Positions 1 through 5,356 of a stretch of DNA of 9,060 bases are shown here, in pieces. The stretch is from positions 1 through 9,060 of the forward strand of contig CALLIQ010000679.1 in NCBI GenBank assembly GCA_938008925.1, written 5' to 3'. The DNA is from an uncultured Acidimicrobiales bacterium (GTDB lineage Bacteria; Actinomycetota; Acidimicrobiia; Acidimicrobiales; SZUA-35). The first letter of the stretch is position 1. Each line of letters opens with the position of its first letter. Both the position numbers and the translations under genes were made by a program. The notes below the pieces were generated by a model. That model saw only the letters and a list, made by a program, of their open reading frames with translations. It did no database searches and had not been told where the DNA came from.

Positions 1-1
1 A

Positions 2-193
2 GACGACGTCGCCGTCGTCGGGTTCGACGACAACGACCTGTCATCGCTGTTCGGGCTGACCACCGTTCGCCAAGACGTCGAACGCATCGGGGCAAACGCG
101 GCGAGGCTCGTGCTGTCGTCGATCGCCAACCCCGGCGACGAGGTCGAGCACTCGATCACCCCGACCTCACTCGTCGTCCGCTCGACTGCCTGA
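2..193 (+). CDS. LacI-family transcriptional regulator, C-terminal fragment (5' truncated)
   Basis: The only open frame entering from the left edge gives 63 residues before a TGA at 191-193. It begins DDVAVVGFDDNDLSS and continues LTTVRQDVERIGANAARLVL. This is the hallmark end of the LacI/GalR effector-binding domain: the 'vaVvGFDd' strand, the 'lTTVrQ' segment, the following 'G..A..ll' helix, and a final strand ending in SLVVRSTA. LacI-type proteins are usually about 330-350 residues, so roughly the last fifth is visible. The N-terminal helix-turn-helix lies outside the window. Members are DNA-binding repressors that respond to small ligands, mostly sugars or nucleosides. Neither ligand nor target can be read from this fragment. 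Its target is probably to the left, because the gene on its right is convergent and unrelated. Family assignment is firm; the specific function is unknown. Confidence 0.88.
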   Translation, partial: DDVAVVGFDDNDLSSLFGLTTVRQDVERIGANAARLVLSSIANPGDEVEHSITPTSLVVRSTA

Positions 194-195
194 CG

Positions 196-290
196 GCCAG
201 ATCGGGTCGGCCAGCTAGATCCGGTCGGGCCAGATCGGGTTCGGTCAGATCGGGCCGGGTCGGGTCAGATCGAGTTTGGGTCGGGCCGCA
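196..290. repeat. Degenerate GATCGGG(T/C)CGG short repeats between convergent genes
   Basis: This gap between two convergent stop codons consists almost wholly of imperfect copies of CAGATCGGGTCGG. CAGATC units start near 198, 231, 246 and 266, and a weaker AGATCCGG copy sits near 217, so spacing is irregular at about 15-20 nt. All copies point the same way. The spacing is too irregular and the units too short for a CRISPR array. It looks like a slipped or decayed microsatellite-like tract. It could act as a barrier or weak terminator between the convergent genes, but I see no clear hairpin with a T-tract. Confidence 0.5.
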
Positions 291-293
291 GGA

Positions 294-1025
294 TCAGACG
301 CTCGGTCGAAGCGTCAGATCGGTCGCCTCTCCGTCACTCCATCCCGAACGGTCCTCGCCGATTCCGGGATTCAGGTGCCACGCACGCTGTCGGCCGACCA
401 CCTCGGTGGCCCCGGAAGCCGGATCGATGACGAGGGCGGTGTCTTCGTCGATGCCGAGGAGCGTCGTGGCGGGTCCGACACGTTCGGCGAGGCCGACCGC
501 CATGTCGGGCCTGCCCTGATCGAAGCGATCGAAGTGCGGGATGACGCAGAGATCGTCGAACAGACCGAGCCCGTCGACGAGATCGTTCCGCCGAGGCGAC
601 GCCGTGACCGAGCCCATCATCATCGCTCCAGCGGAGCAACCAGCGAGCGCTGAGCCAGCCCGCCAGGCGGCGAGCACGGCGGTCCACACGGCCGAGTCAC
701 GCATGACGCTCGTGACATGGGTCGGGTCGCCACCGGAGAAGTAGATGAGCCCGCATCCGTCGATCGCGGCGGCGAGGGTGGCGTCGTCGGCCGAGGCATC
801 GTCGATGGCGCGAATCGGAACGGGTTCGGCGCCGAGACGTCGGTAGTGATCGACCCCGAGGGCGATCCACCGGTCGATGCTGCCGTCGCCCTCTCGGCCG
901 GCTGCCGTCGGCACGATCGCAACTCGCGACGCCCGACCGTCGAGCAGACGGCGGTCGAGGATTTCGGACTGCGGAAGAAACTCACCGCTTCCGACGAGGG
1001 CGATCGGACCGGGAACCGAGGACAT
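294..1025 (-). CDS. Cyanophycinase-like (peptidase S51 family) protein, 243 aa
   Basis: The 243-residue product resembles the class I glutamine amidotransferase-fold serine peptidases of family S51 (cyanophycinase, dipeptidase E). Visible motifs in order: a first strand IALVGSGEFLP (8-18); VAIVPTAAGRE (35-45); the YFSGGDPTH turn (95-103), matching the 'GGdq' motif of the family; the nucleophile elbow AGCSAGAMMMG (128-138) with Ser131 as likely nucleophile; VIPHFDRF (161-168) supplying the probable His; and LLGIDEDTALVI (189-200) with acidic residues. Length suits the family. The open frame extends much further upstream, but that part is low-complexity Arg-rich and antisense to the next gene, so I start at the ATG 1023-1025. 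AGGAC directly abuts this ATG and is too close for a normal ribosome site. A TANNNT hexamer (TACCGT, minus strand, 1037-1032) ends six bases before it, so the transcript may be leaderless. The substrate is unknown: family members cleave beta-aspartyl or Asp-containing peptides, and no cyanophycin synthetase is in view. It is divergent from the DUF4349 gene. Confidence 0.85.
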   Translation of the reverse strand: MSSVPGPIALVGSGEFLPQSEILDRRLLDGRASRVAIVPTAAGREGDGSIDRWIALGVDHYRRLGAEPVPIRAIDDASADDATLAAAIDGCGLIYFSGGDPTHVTSVMRDSAVWTAVLAAWRAGSALAGCSAGAMMMGSVTASPRRNDLVDGLGLFDDLCVIPHFDRFDQGRPDMAVGLAERVGPATTLLGIDEDTALVIDPASGATEVVGRQRAWHLNPGIGEDRSGWSDGEATDLTLRPSV

Positions 1026-1031
1026 GTCCTG

Positions 1032-1037
1032 ACGGTA
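1032..1037 (-). promoter_or_regulatory. Candidate -10 hexamer for a leaderless S51 gene
   Basis: On the minus strand TACCGT fits the actinobacterial TANNNT -10 pattern. Exactly six bases (CAGGAC) separate it from the ATG at 1025, the distance expected if transcription starts at the start codon. No convincing -35 element is seen 16-19 bases upstream. Support is positional only. Confidence 0.25.
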
Positions 1038-1156
1038 CCCAACGGACGCGTGTCGATCGTGTGACGCGGGGAACCACGCGGGGTCTCGGCGCCGTCCATG
1101 GCATCCACAACCGGGCCTTCGGCTCGGACTCGAGCAGCGAACGACGAGGGAATCCC

Positions 1157-2650
1157 ATGCGACACAAGCCGATACGACGACACGAGCAGCGAAGGTGGCG
1201 GCGGGTCCTTCCGCTGGCGGCAGCGCTCGCGCTGACGGCCACCGCATGCGGTGCCGGTGGCGATGACAGCGACGCCGCGGCGACCGATGCGTTCGGCGCC
1301 GAGGAGTCAGCGGTCGAGGCGACGGTGGTTGAATCAGCGCCGGTCGGAGGATCCGACGACGCGGGCGATGGCGGCTTTGCGCTCGAGGCCGATGAGTCGA
1401 TCGAGTCGGCCGGCGAGTCGGACACCGCCGTCGAAGGCGTGCTCGGGACCGGCGGCGCACCGACGGGGTCGTTGGCCGACGCCACGTCGCAGACCGACCC
1501 GGCGGACACCGGTCGAGACATCATTCGTACGGCCGAGATTCAGGCGGACGTCGAGAGCGTCGCCGAAGCGAGCTCGCTCGCCATCACGCGGATCGAGGGA
1601 CTCGGCGGTCTGCTGTTCGGCCAGGAGACCACGACCGACGGCACGCCCCGCTCGACGCTGGTCTTCAAGGTGCAGCCCGCCGACTTCTCCGAAGCGCTCG
1701 AACGCTTGAGTGATCTCGGTTTCCTGCGGGATCAGCGGATCTCGGCTGACGACGTGACCGACCGAGTGGTCGACCTGGAGAGCCGAATCATCACCGCCGA
1801 GGCCAGCGTCGAACGACTGCGCGGCTTCTTGGAGAACGCGACCGATCTCGCCGACATCGCCTCGCTCGAGGGTCAGCTGCTCGAACGCGAGACGTCGCTC
1901 GAGTTGCTTCGAGGCCAACTCCGCACCGTCCAGAATCAGGTCGACCTCGCCACGATCACGGTCACCTTCGTCGAGATCGTTCCCGGTCCTGCGCTCGAAC
2001 TCGTCGCGACGGCCTACGCCGGTCACGATGACGGCTCGACCTGCGACGGCGACGAACGACTCGACGTCGATGAGGGAACTGCGTTGACGCTCTGTTTCCG
2101 CATCACGAACTCCGGTGACACGTTCCTGAATGAGATCGAGGTTCGCGACGACCGATTCGACCTCGAGATGGACGATCTGTTGCTCCACAGCGGTGACCTG
2201 GATGAACCGCTGGCGCCGGGTGAGAGCATCGTTCTCTACGGCGAGATCGTGGCCGAGGAATCGGCGAGCGGTCGTGCTCAGGCGAATGCGACGCCGGTCG
2301 ACGACGACGGAGCGGACCTTCGGCTCGGCAACGTCGGAGCGAGGAGCGAGCTGTTCGTCGATGTCGACCCCGACACCTCCGTGCCCAGCTTTGGTGAGGG
2401 TTTCGGCGCTGGTTGGGGAGCCCTCGTCACGTTCATCCAGGTCATCGTGCTCGCCGTCGGAACCCTTCTCCCCTGGATGTGGGTGCCGGTCGGGCTGTGG
2501 TTTCTCATCAGGTGGAACCGCAAACGCCTCGCATCGCGGCCACAACCGGTGATGCCCCCGCCACCGGTCGCGCCGGCCGCTCCCGTGCACCCCGGAGAAC
2601 AGGCGGATGAGGGAACCGATGAGCCGAATGTGACGGGTGACACAATCTGA
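1157..2650 (+). CDS. DUF4349 membrane lipoprotein with an inserted CARDB/DUF11-like domain, 497 aa
   Basis: Start ATG 1157 is chosen because GAGGGA (1146-1151) lies five bases upstream and the product then begins with a lipoprotein signal: basic residues 1-16, a hydrophobic stretch, and ATAC with Cys31 as lipidation site. The frame is open further upstream without such features. Residues 32-118 are an acidic Ala/Asp/Glu/Ser-rich linker. Residues about 121-274 match DUF4349: IIRTAEIQADVES, a GLGGLL turn, the TLVFKVQPADFSEAL strand, then DDVTDRVVDLESRI opening a predicted coiled coil (about 205-262), and a closing ATITVTFVEI strand. Residues about 279-405 look like a CARDB/DUF11-type beta-sandwich (LCFRITNSGDTFLNEIEV, later LAPGESIVLYGEI) with two cysteines, 296 and 313, that may pair. 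A hydrophobic helix (about 421-452) follows, then a basic stop-transfer RWNRKR and a Pro-rich cytoplasmic tail. The protein should be anchored at both ends with its bulk outside. DUF4349 has no settled function. It lies 128 nt upstream of the importer on the same strand. Confidence 0.9.
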   Translation: MRHKPIRRHEQRRWRRVLPLAAALALTATACGAGGDDSDAAATDAFGAEESAVEATVVESAPVGGSDDAGDGGFALEADESIESAGESDTAVEGVLGTGGAPTGSLADATSQTDPADTGRDIIRTAEIQADVESVAEASSLAITRIEGLGGLLFGQETTTDGTPRSTLVFKVQPADFSEALERLSDLGFLRDQRISADDVTDRVVDLESRIITAEASVERLRGFLENATDLADIASLEGQLLERETSLELLRGQLRTVQNQVDLATITVTFVEIVPGPALELVATAYAGHDDGSTCDGDERLDVDEGTALTLCFRITNSGDTFLNEIEVRDDRFDLEMDDLLLHSGDLDEPLAPGESIVLYGEIVAEESASGRAQANATPVDDDGADLRLGNVGARSELFVDVDPDTSVPSFGEGFGAGWGALVTFIQVIVLAVGTLLPWMWVPVGLWFLIRWNRKRLASRPQPVMPPPPVAPAAPVHPGEQADEGTDEPNVTGDTI

Positions 2651-2658
2651 CCATTTCC

Positions 2659-2676
2659 GTGACGGGTTGGCGTCAC
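2659..2676. other. GTGACG/CGTCAC inverted repeat, 6-bp arms, 6-nt spacer
   Basis: GTGACG (2659-2664) and CGTCAC (2671-2676) are perfect inverted arms around GGTTGG. They lie 8 nt after the DUF4349 stop and about 25 nt upstream of the candidate -10 for aapJ. A further direct copy of GTGACGGGT occurs at 2630-2638. It could be an operator for the importer or a weak terminator of the preceding gene; no T-tract follows. A related dyad occurs after aapJ and another within aapQ. Confidence 0.35.
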
Positions 2677-2699
2677 CGTGGCAGGGCGATGCGCGGATC

Positions 2700-2707
2700 G
2701 ATAATGT
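2700..2707 (+). promoter_or_regulatory. Candidate -10 element of the aapJ promoter
   Basis: GATAAT (2700-2705), overlapping TAATGT (2702-2707, a TANNNT match), is the most A/T-rich hexamer in the 128-nt gap before aapJ. It would place the start of transcription about 65 nt upstream of the aapJ ATG. The -35 region is poor: TGGCAG at 2679-2684 gives a 17-nt spacer but only a partial match to TTGACA. It sits just downstream of the GTGACG/CGTCAC dyad, a plausible control position. Confidence 0.4.
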
Positions 2708-2778
2708 TCCACCCGCTTCGACGCCGATCAGGACGAATGATCCTGAAGCAAGCGCGGCGGGGCCTGGAAGGACTTTCG

Positions 2779-3894
2779 ATGAAGATGACGAGCAAGTTGC
2801 TCAAGATGCTGGCGCTCGCGCTGTCCATCTCGCTCTTCGCCGCTGCGTGTTCGAGCAGCGACGATGCGGAGGACGCAACCACCGAGGAAGAAGAGACCGA
2901 CGGCGACACTGTCGAGCTCACCCAGGGCGATGGCCGTTTGGCTGCCGTCCAGGCTGCAGGCACGCTCAACTGCGGTGGCAACGACACCCTCCCCGGTTTC
3001 GGCATCGTCGATGCTGACGGCGGATTCAGTGGTTTCGACATCGACTACTGCAAGGTCATCGCTGCCGCCGTGCTCGGCGACGCCGAGGCCATCAACATCA
3101 CCCCGCTCGTCGCCGCCCAGCGGTTCCCCACCCTGCAGTCGGGTGAGATCGACGTGCTGATCCGCAACACCACGTGGACCGCCTCCCGTGACGGCAGTGA
3201 GCAGGCCAACTTCCTGCACACCACCTTCTTCGACGGCCAGGGCTTCATGGTCAACGCCGACAGTGGCATCTCGTCCCTCGAGGACGTCGCCGATGCGTCG
3301 ATCTGCGTGCTCACCGGTACCACCACGCTGCTCAACCTCAACGCTGTGCTCGGCGATCTCGACATCCCCTTCACCGCCGTCGAGTTCGAGTCGAACGACG
3401 AGCTGAACCCGGCCTTCCAGGCCGGTCAGTGTGAGGTCTGGACCTCGGACGCTTCCCAGCTCGCCGCCTTCGCTGCGAACATGGACATCGAGACCTCCAT
3501 CCTTCCCGAGATCATCTCCAAGGAGCCGCTCGGCCCCGTCGTCGCCGATGGTGACACCGAGTGGGCACAGGTCGTGAACTGGGCCGTCATGGCCACCGTT
3601 CAGGCGTGGGAGTGGGGAATCACCAGCGACAACGTCGACAGCTTCCTCGAAAGCGAAGACTCCAGCATCCTTCGCTTCCTCGGTCAGCCGATCGAGGACG
3701 ACGAGGGCAACTCCGCCGTCGCCGAGGTGGGTCTCGGTCTCCCGACCGACTTCGCATACAACATCATCAGCCAGGTCGGTAACTACGAAGAGATCTTCAA
3801 CGCCAACCTCGGTCCGATCGGTCTCACGCTCGACGGCAGCCCGAACGACCTGTGGACAAACGGTGGTCTCCAGTACGTTCCGCCGTTCCGCTGA
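2779..3894 (+). CDS. aapJ: General L-amino-acid ABC transporter, substrate-binding lipoprotein AapJ (371 aa)
   Basis: This is the extracytoplasmic binding protein that delivers amino acids to the AapQM permease. ATG 2779 is preceded by GGAAGGA (2766-2772) with six-base spacing. The product opens with a lipoprotein signal, LFAAAC, with Cys24 lipidated, then a strongly acidic tether (28-43). Residues about 51-371 are a family 3 solute-binding fold of the AapJ/BztA group: TLNCGGNDTLPGFG (62-75), GFDIDYC (85-91), the RNTTWTASRD block (129-138), DGQGFMV (152-158), TGTTTLLNLN (179-188) for the ligand carboxylate, TSDAS (222-226), LPEIISKEPLGP (242-253), and the closing GGLQYVPPFR. Four cysteines (65, 91, 177, 218) sit where AapJ proteins usually carry them and may form disulfides. 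Full length and intact. Proteobacterial AapJ is a free periplasmic protein, whereas here it is lipid-anchored, as expected in a Gram-positive-type envelope. Codon use is markedly biased toward C-ending codons, suggesting high expression. First gene of the importer cluster. Confidence 0.95.
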   Translation: MKMTSKLLKMLALALSISLFAAACSSSDDAEDATTEEEETDGDTVELTQGDGRLAAVQAAGTLNCGGNDTLPGFGIVDADGGFSGFDIDYCKVIAAAVLGDAEAINITPLVAAQRFPTLQSGEIDVLIRNTTWTASRDGSEQANFLHTTFFDGQGFMVNADSGISSLEDVADASICVLTGTTTLLNLNAVLGDLDIPFTAVEFESNDELNPAFQAGQCEVWTSDASQLAAFAANMDIETSILPEIISKEPLGPVVADGDTEWAQVVNWAVMATVQAWEWGITSDNVDSFLESEDSSILRFLGQPIEDDEGNSAVAEVGLGLPTDFAYNIISQVGNYEEIFNANLGPIGLTLDGSPNDLWTNGGLQYVPPFR

Positions 3895-3907
3895 TCGATT
3901 GATTCAC

Positions 3908-3932
3908 CGATCGATTGATCTTCAATCGATTG
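3908..3932 (+). other. Hairpin 1 after aapJ: 11-bp stem, TCT loop
   Basis: Fourteen bases after the aapJ stop, ATCGATTGA (3910-3918) and TCAATCGAT (3922-3930) form nine perfect pairs around the three-base loop TCT. A G-U and a C-G pair extend it to 3908-3932. The right arm is also part of a 14-bp perfect palindrome at 3921-3934. A third ATCGATTGA copy at 3894-3902 overlaps the stop codon and could pair with the same right arm. Likely a 3'-end stabilising hairpin or protein-binding site. The segment is clearly A/T-richer than its surroundings. Confidence 0.6.
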
Positions 3933-3940
3933 AATGACTG

Positions 3941-3973
3941 AGGTGACGGGGTGCCTGGGGCGCTACGTCACCT
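3941..3973 (+). other. Inverted repeat 2 after aapJ: 8-bp arms, 17-nt loop
   Basis: AGGTGACG (3941-3948) and CGTCACCT (3966-3973) are perfect inverted arms. They share the GTGACG/CGTCAC core with the dyad upstream of aapJ. This could be an RNA hairpin or an operator. The arms are short for the loop size, so it is the weakest of the three structures here taken alone. Confidence 0.4.
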
Positions 3974-3980
3974 GATCACA

Positions 3981-4015
3981 CGAGGGGTGGGCCGGTTCGG
4001 TCGGCCCGCCCCTCG
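3981..4015 (+). terminator. Strong G/C-rich hairpin between aapJ and aapQ (attenuator or partial terminator)
   Basis: Bases 3981-3994 pair with 4002-4015 over 14 positions, 13 Watson-Crick and one G-U, around the seven-base loop GTTCGGT. Eleven of the stem pairs are G-C. No run of T follows, so it is not a classical intrinsic terminator; actinobacterial terminators often lack the T-tract. It lies 57 nt upstream of the aapQ ATG with no obvious new promoter between. The likely role is to stop part of the transcripts after aapJ, or to block 3' decay so that aapJ mRNA outlasts the permease part. Confidence 0.65.
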
Positions 4016-4072
4016 GCCGTGCTCCCGTCATGTGCGGGGGCCGAACACCTGGGGTCGGTGGGGGATGAGTTC

Positions 4073-5353
4073 ATGATTGAGTTCTTGCTGCTTGCGTTGG
4101 TGGTCGCAGCCATCGCAACAGTCGTGTACGTCGTCGGTCGACTGATCTACGACACCGTTCGGCTCTTCGCCGACCGGCGAGCAAAGTCCGATGCCGACCG
4201 CGCCGTGCTGTGGCGTGACGTCACCGCCATCGGCATCGCCGCACAGATCGTCGCCCTCGCCGCCATCGTGGCTGGCGGCTCGTATCTGTGGAACAACTTC
4301 CGGACGCGGACCGAGGAGATCGGTCTCGACCTCGGTTTCGGGTTCCTCGACCAGCCGGCCGGCATCACGATCGCCGACAACCCGTTGGAGGCGGCCGACA
4401 CCGTCGGCGAAGCCATCACCGCCGGCTTCCTCAACACCATCCGGGTCATCATCGTCGGCATCCCGCTCGCCCTCGTCTTTGGCACCTTGATCGGCATCGC
4501 CCGGTTCTCGTCGAATTGGCTGCTCCGCAAGATCGCCACGGGGTACGTCGAGTTCTTCCGCAACATCCCGCCGCTCGTGGTGATCGTGTTCATCTGGTCG
4601 CTGTTCCTCAACAGCCTCCCTCGGGCCCAGGAGGCGTGGAAGCCACTCGGCGGCTGGTTCATTCTCAGCAACAACCGGTTCGCCATTCCGTCGATCAAGG
4701 GGCTCGACAACTTCGCAGCGTTCCGGATCGTTCTCCTCATCGCTCTCATCGCGGCAGTCGCCGTCGCTGTCTGGCGCACCAACGTCTTCAACCGCACGGG
4801 GACGCCGCACCACCGGGTGCTGTGGGCACTCGGCACGGTGTTCGGGGTCGCACTCGTCGCCTACTTCGTGCTCGGTGGGCCGGTCTCGTGGTCGAAGCCG
4901 ATGCTCGACGATCGAGGGCGGGTCTTCTCCGATGGATTCCGGATCCAGATGCCGTACGCCGCACTCACCACGGCACTGGTGATGTACACGGCGACCCACA
5001 TCTCCGAGATCGTCCGGGGCAGCATCCTGGCGGTGCACAAGGGACAGGAGGAGGCGGCGAATGCACTCGCCCTGTCGGCGTTCCAGCGATACCGGTTCGT
5101 GATCCTGCCGCAGGCGCTGCGGATCGCCTTCCCGCCGCTCATCAGCCAGTTCCTCAACTTCTCGAAGAACAGCTCGCTCGCCATCGCCATCGGCTTCGCC
5201 GAGACGACGAGCATCATCAACAACCTGTTCGGCCAATCCCAACCAGCGCCACAGCTGCTGTTGATCCTGGCCCTGCTCTACCTGGCGCTGTCGCTCGCTC
5301 TCTCAGCGATCGGCAACGTCGTCAACCGCCGACTCCAGATCGTGGGGCGATGA
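4073..5353 (+). CDS. aapQ: General L-amino-acid ABC transporter permease AapQ (426 aa)
   Basis: First of the two membrane subunits. The product matches AapQ/BztB: the pre-core segment GLDLGFGFLDQPAGI (84-98), the MetI-fold opening AGFLNTIRVIIVGIPLAL (117-134), YVEFFRNIPPLVVIVFIW (158-175), a variable region with two further helices (about 215-268), the ALTTALVMYTATHISEIVRG segment (297-316), the ATPase-contacting EAA loop (EEAANALALS to LPQALR, 326-350), and NFSKNSSLAIAIGF (362-375). The start is set at ATG 4073, with GGTGGGGG about eight bases upstream (4057-4064). A GTG at 4019 is in frame but would sit against the terminator-like hairpin and adds no family sequence. An extra N-terminal helix (about 3-25) precedes the one usually found near the start (here about 54-74). 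Only three bases separate its stop from the aapM ATG, suggesting translational coupling. Intact. Confidence 0.92.
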   Translation: MIEFLLLALVVAAIATVVYVVGRLIYDTVRLFADRRAKSDADRAVLWRDVTAIGIAAQIVALAAIVAGGSYLWNNFRTRTEEIGLDLGFGFLDQPAGITIADNPLEAADTVGEAITAGFLNTIRVIIVGIPLALVFGTLIGIARFSSNWLLRKIATGYVEFFRNIPPLVVIVFIWSLFLNSLPRAQEAWKPLGGWFILSNNRFAIPSIKGLDNFAAFRIVLLIALIAAVAVAVWRTNVFNRTGTPHHRVLWALGTVFGVALVAYFVLGGPVSWSKPMLDDRGRVFSDGFRIQMPYAALTTALVMYTATHISEIVRGSILAVHKGQEEAANALALSAFQRYRFVILPQALRIAFPPLISQFLNFSKNSSLAIAIGFAETTSIINNLFGQSQPAPQLLLILALLYLALSLALSAIGNVVNRRLQIVGR

Positions 5354-5356
5354 GTC

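Noticed and set aside
196..290. CRISPR array
   Set aside because: Repeat units are short and degenerate with 15-20-nt irregular period and no unique spacers; no cas genes are near.
1064..1083. ACGCGGGG direct repeat in the S51/DUF4349 divergent gap
   Set aside because: Two 8-bp copies 12 nt apart in very G/C-rich sequence are easily expected by chance.
1026..1460. Upstream extension of the S51 frame to about 388 residues
   Set aside because: The added part is Arg/Pro/Ser-rich, lies antisense to the DUF4349 signal region and has no family similarity; the domain begins at IALVGSGEF right after the ATG at 1025.
1334..2590. Long open frame antisense to the DUF4349 gene (about 418 codons)
   Set aside because: Composition is Arg/Asp/Glu/Gly-rich without hydrophobic cores. 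It mirrors the strong third-position G/C bias of the real gene, and no motif is recognised.
2659..2778. Forty-residue N-terminal extension of AapJ from 2659
   Set aside because: It would bury the lipoprotein signal internally and pass through the candidate promoter. ATG 2779 has a well-placed GGAAGGA.
4019..4072. GTG start of AapQ at 4019
   Set aside because: It would sit directly against the terminator-like hairpin (3981-4015) and adds 18 residues without family likeness. ATG 4073 has a G-rich ribosome site.
4028..5242. Long open frame antisense to aapQ (about 404 codons)
   Set aside because: It consists of charged low-complexity sequence produced by reading hydrophobic membrane-helix codons in reverse. 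aapQ itself is clearly coding.
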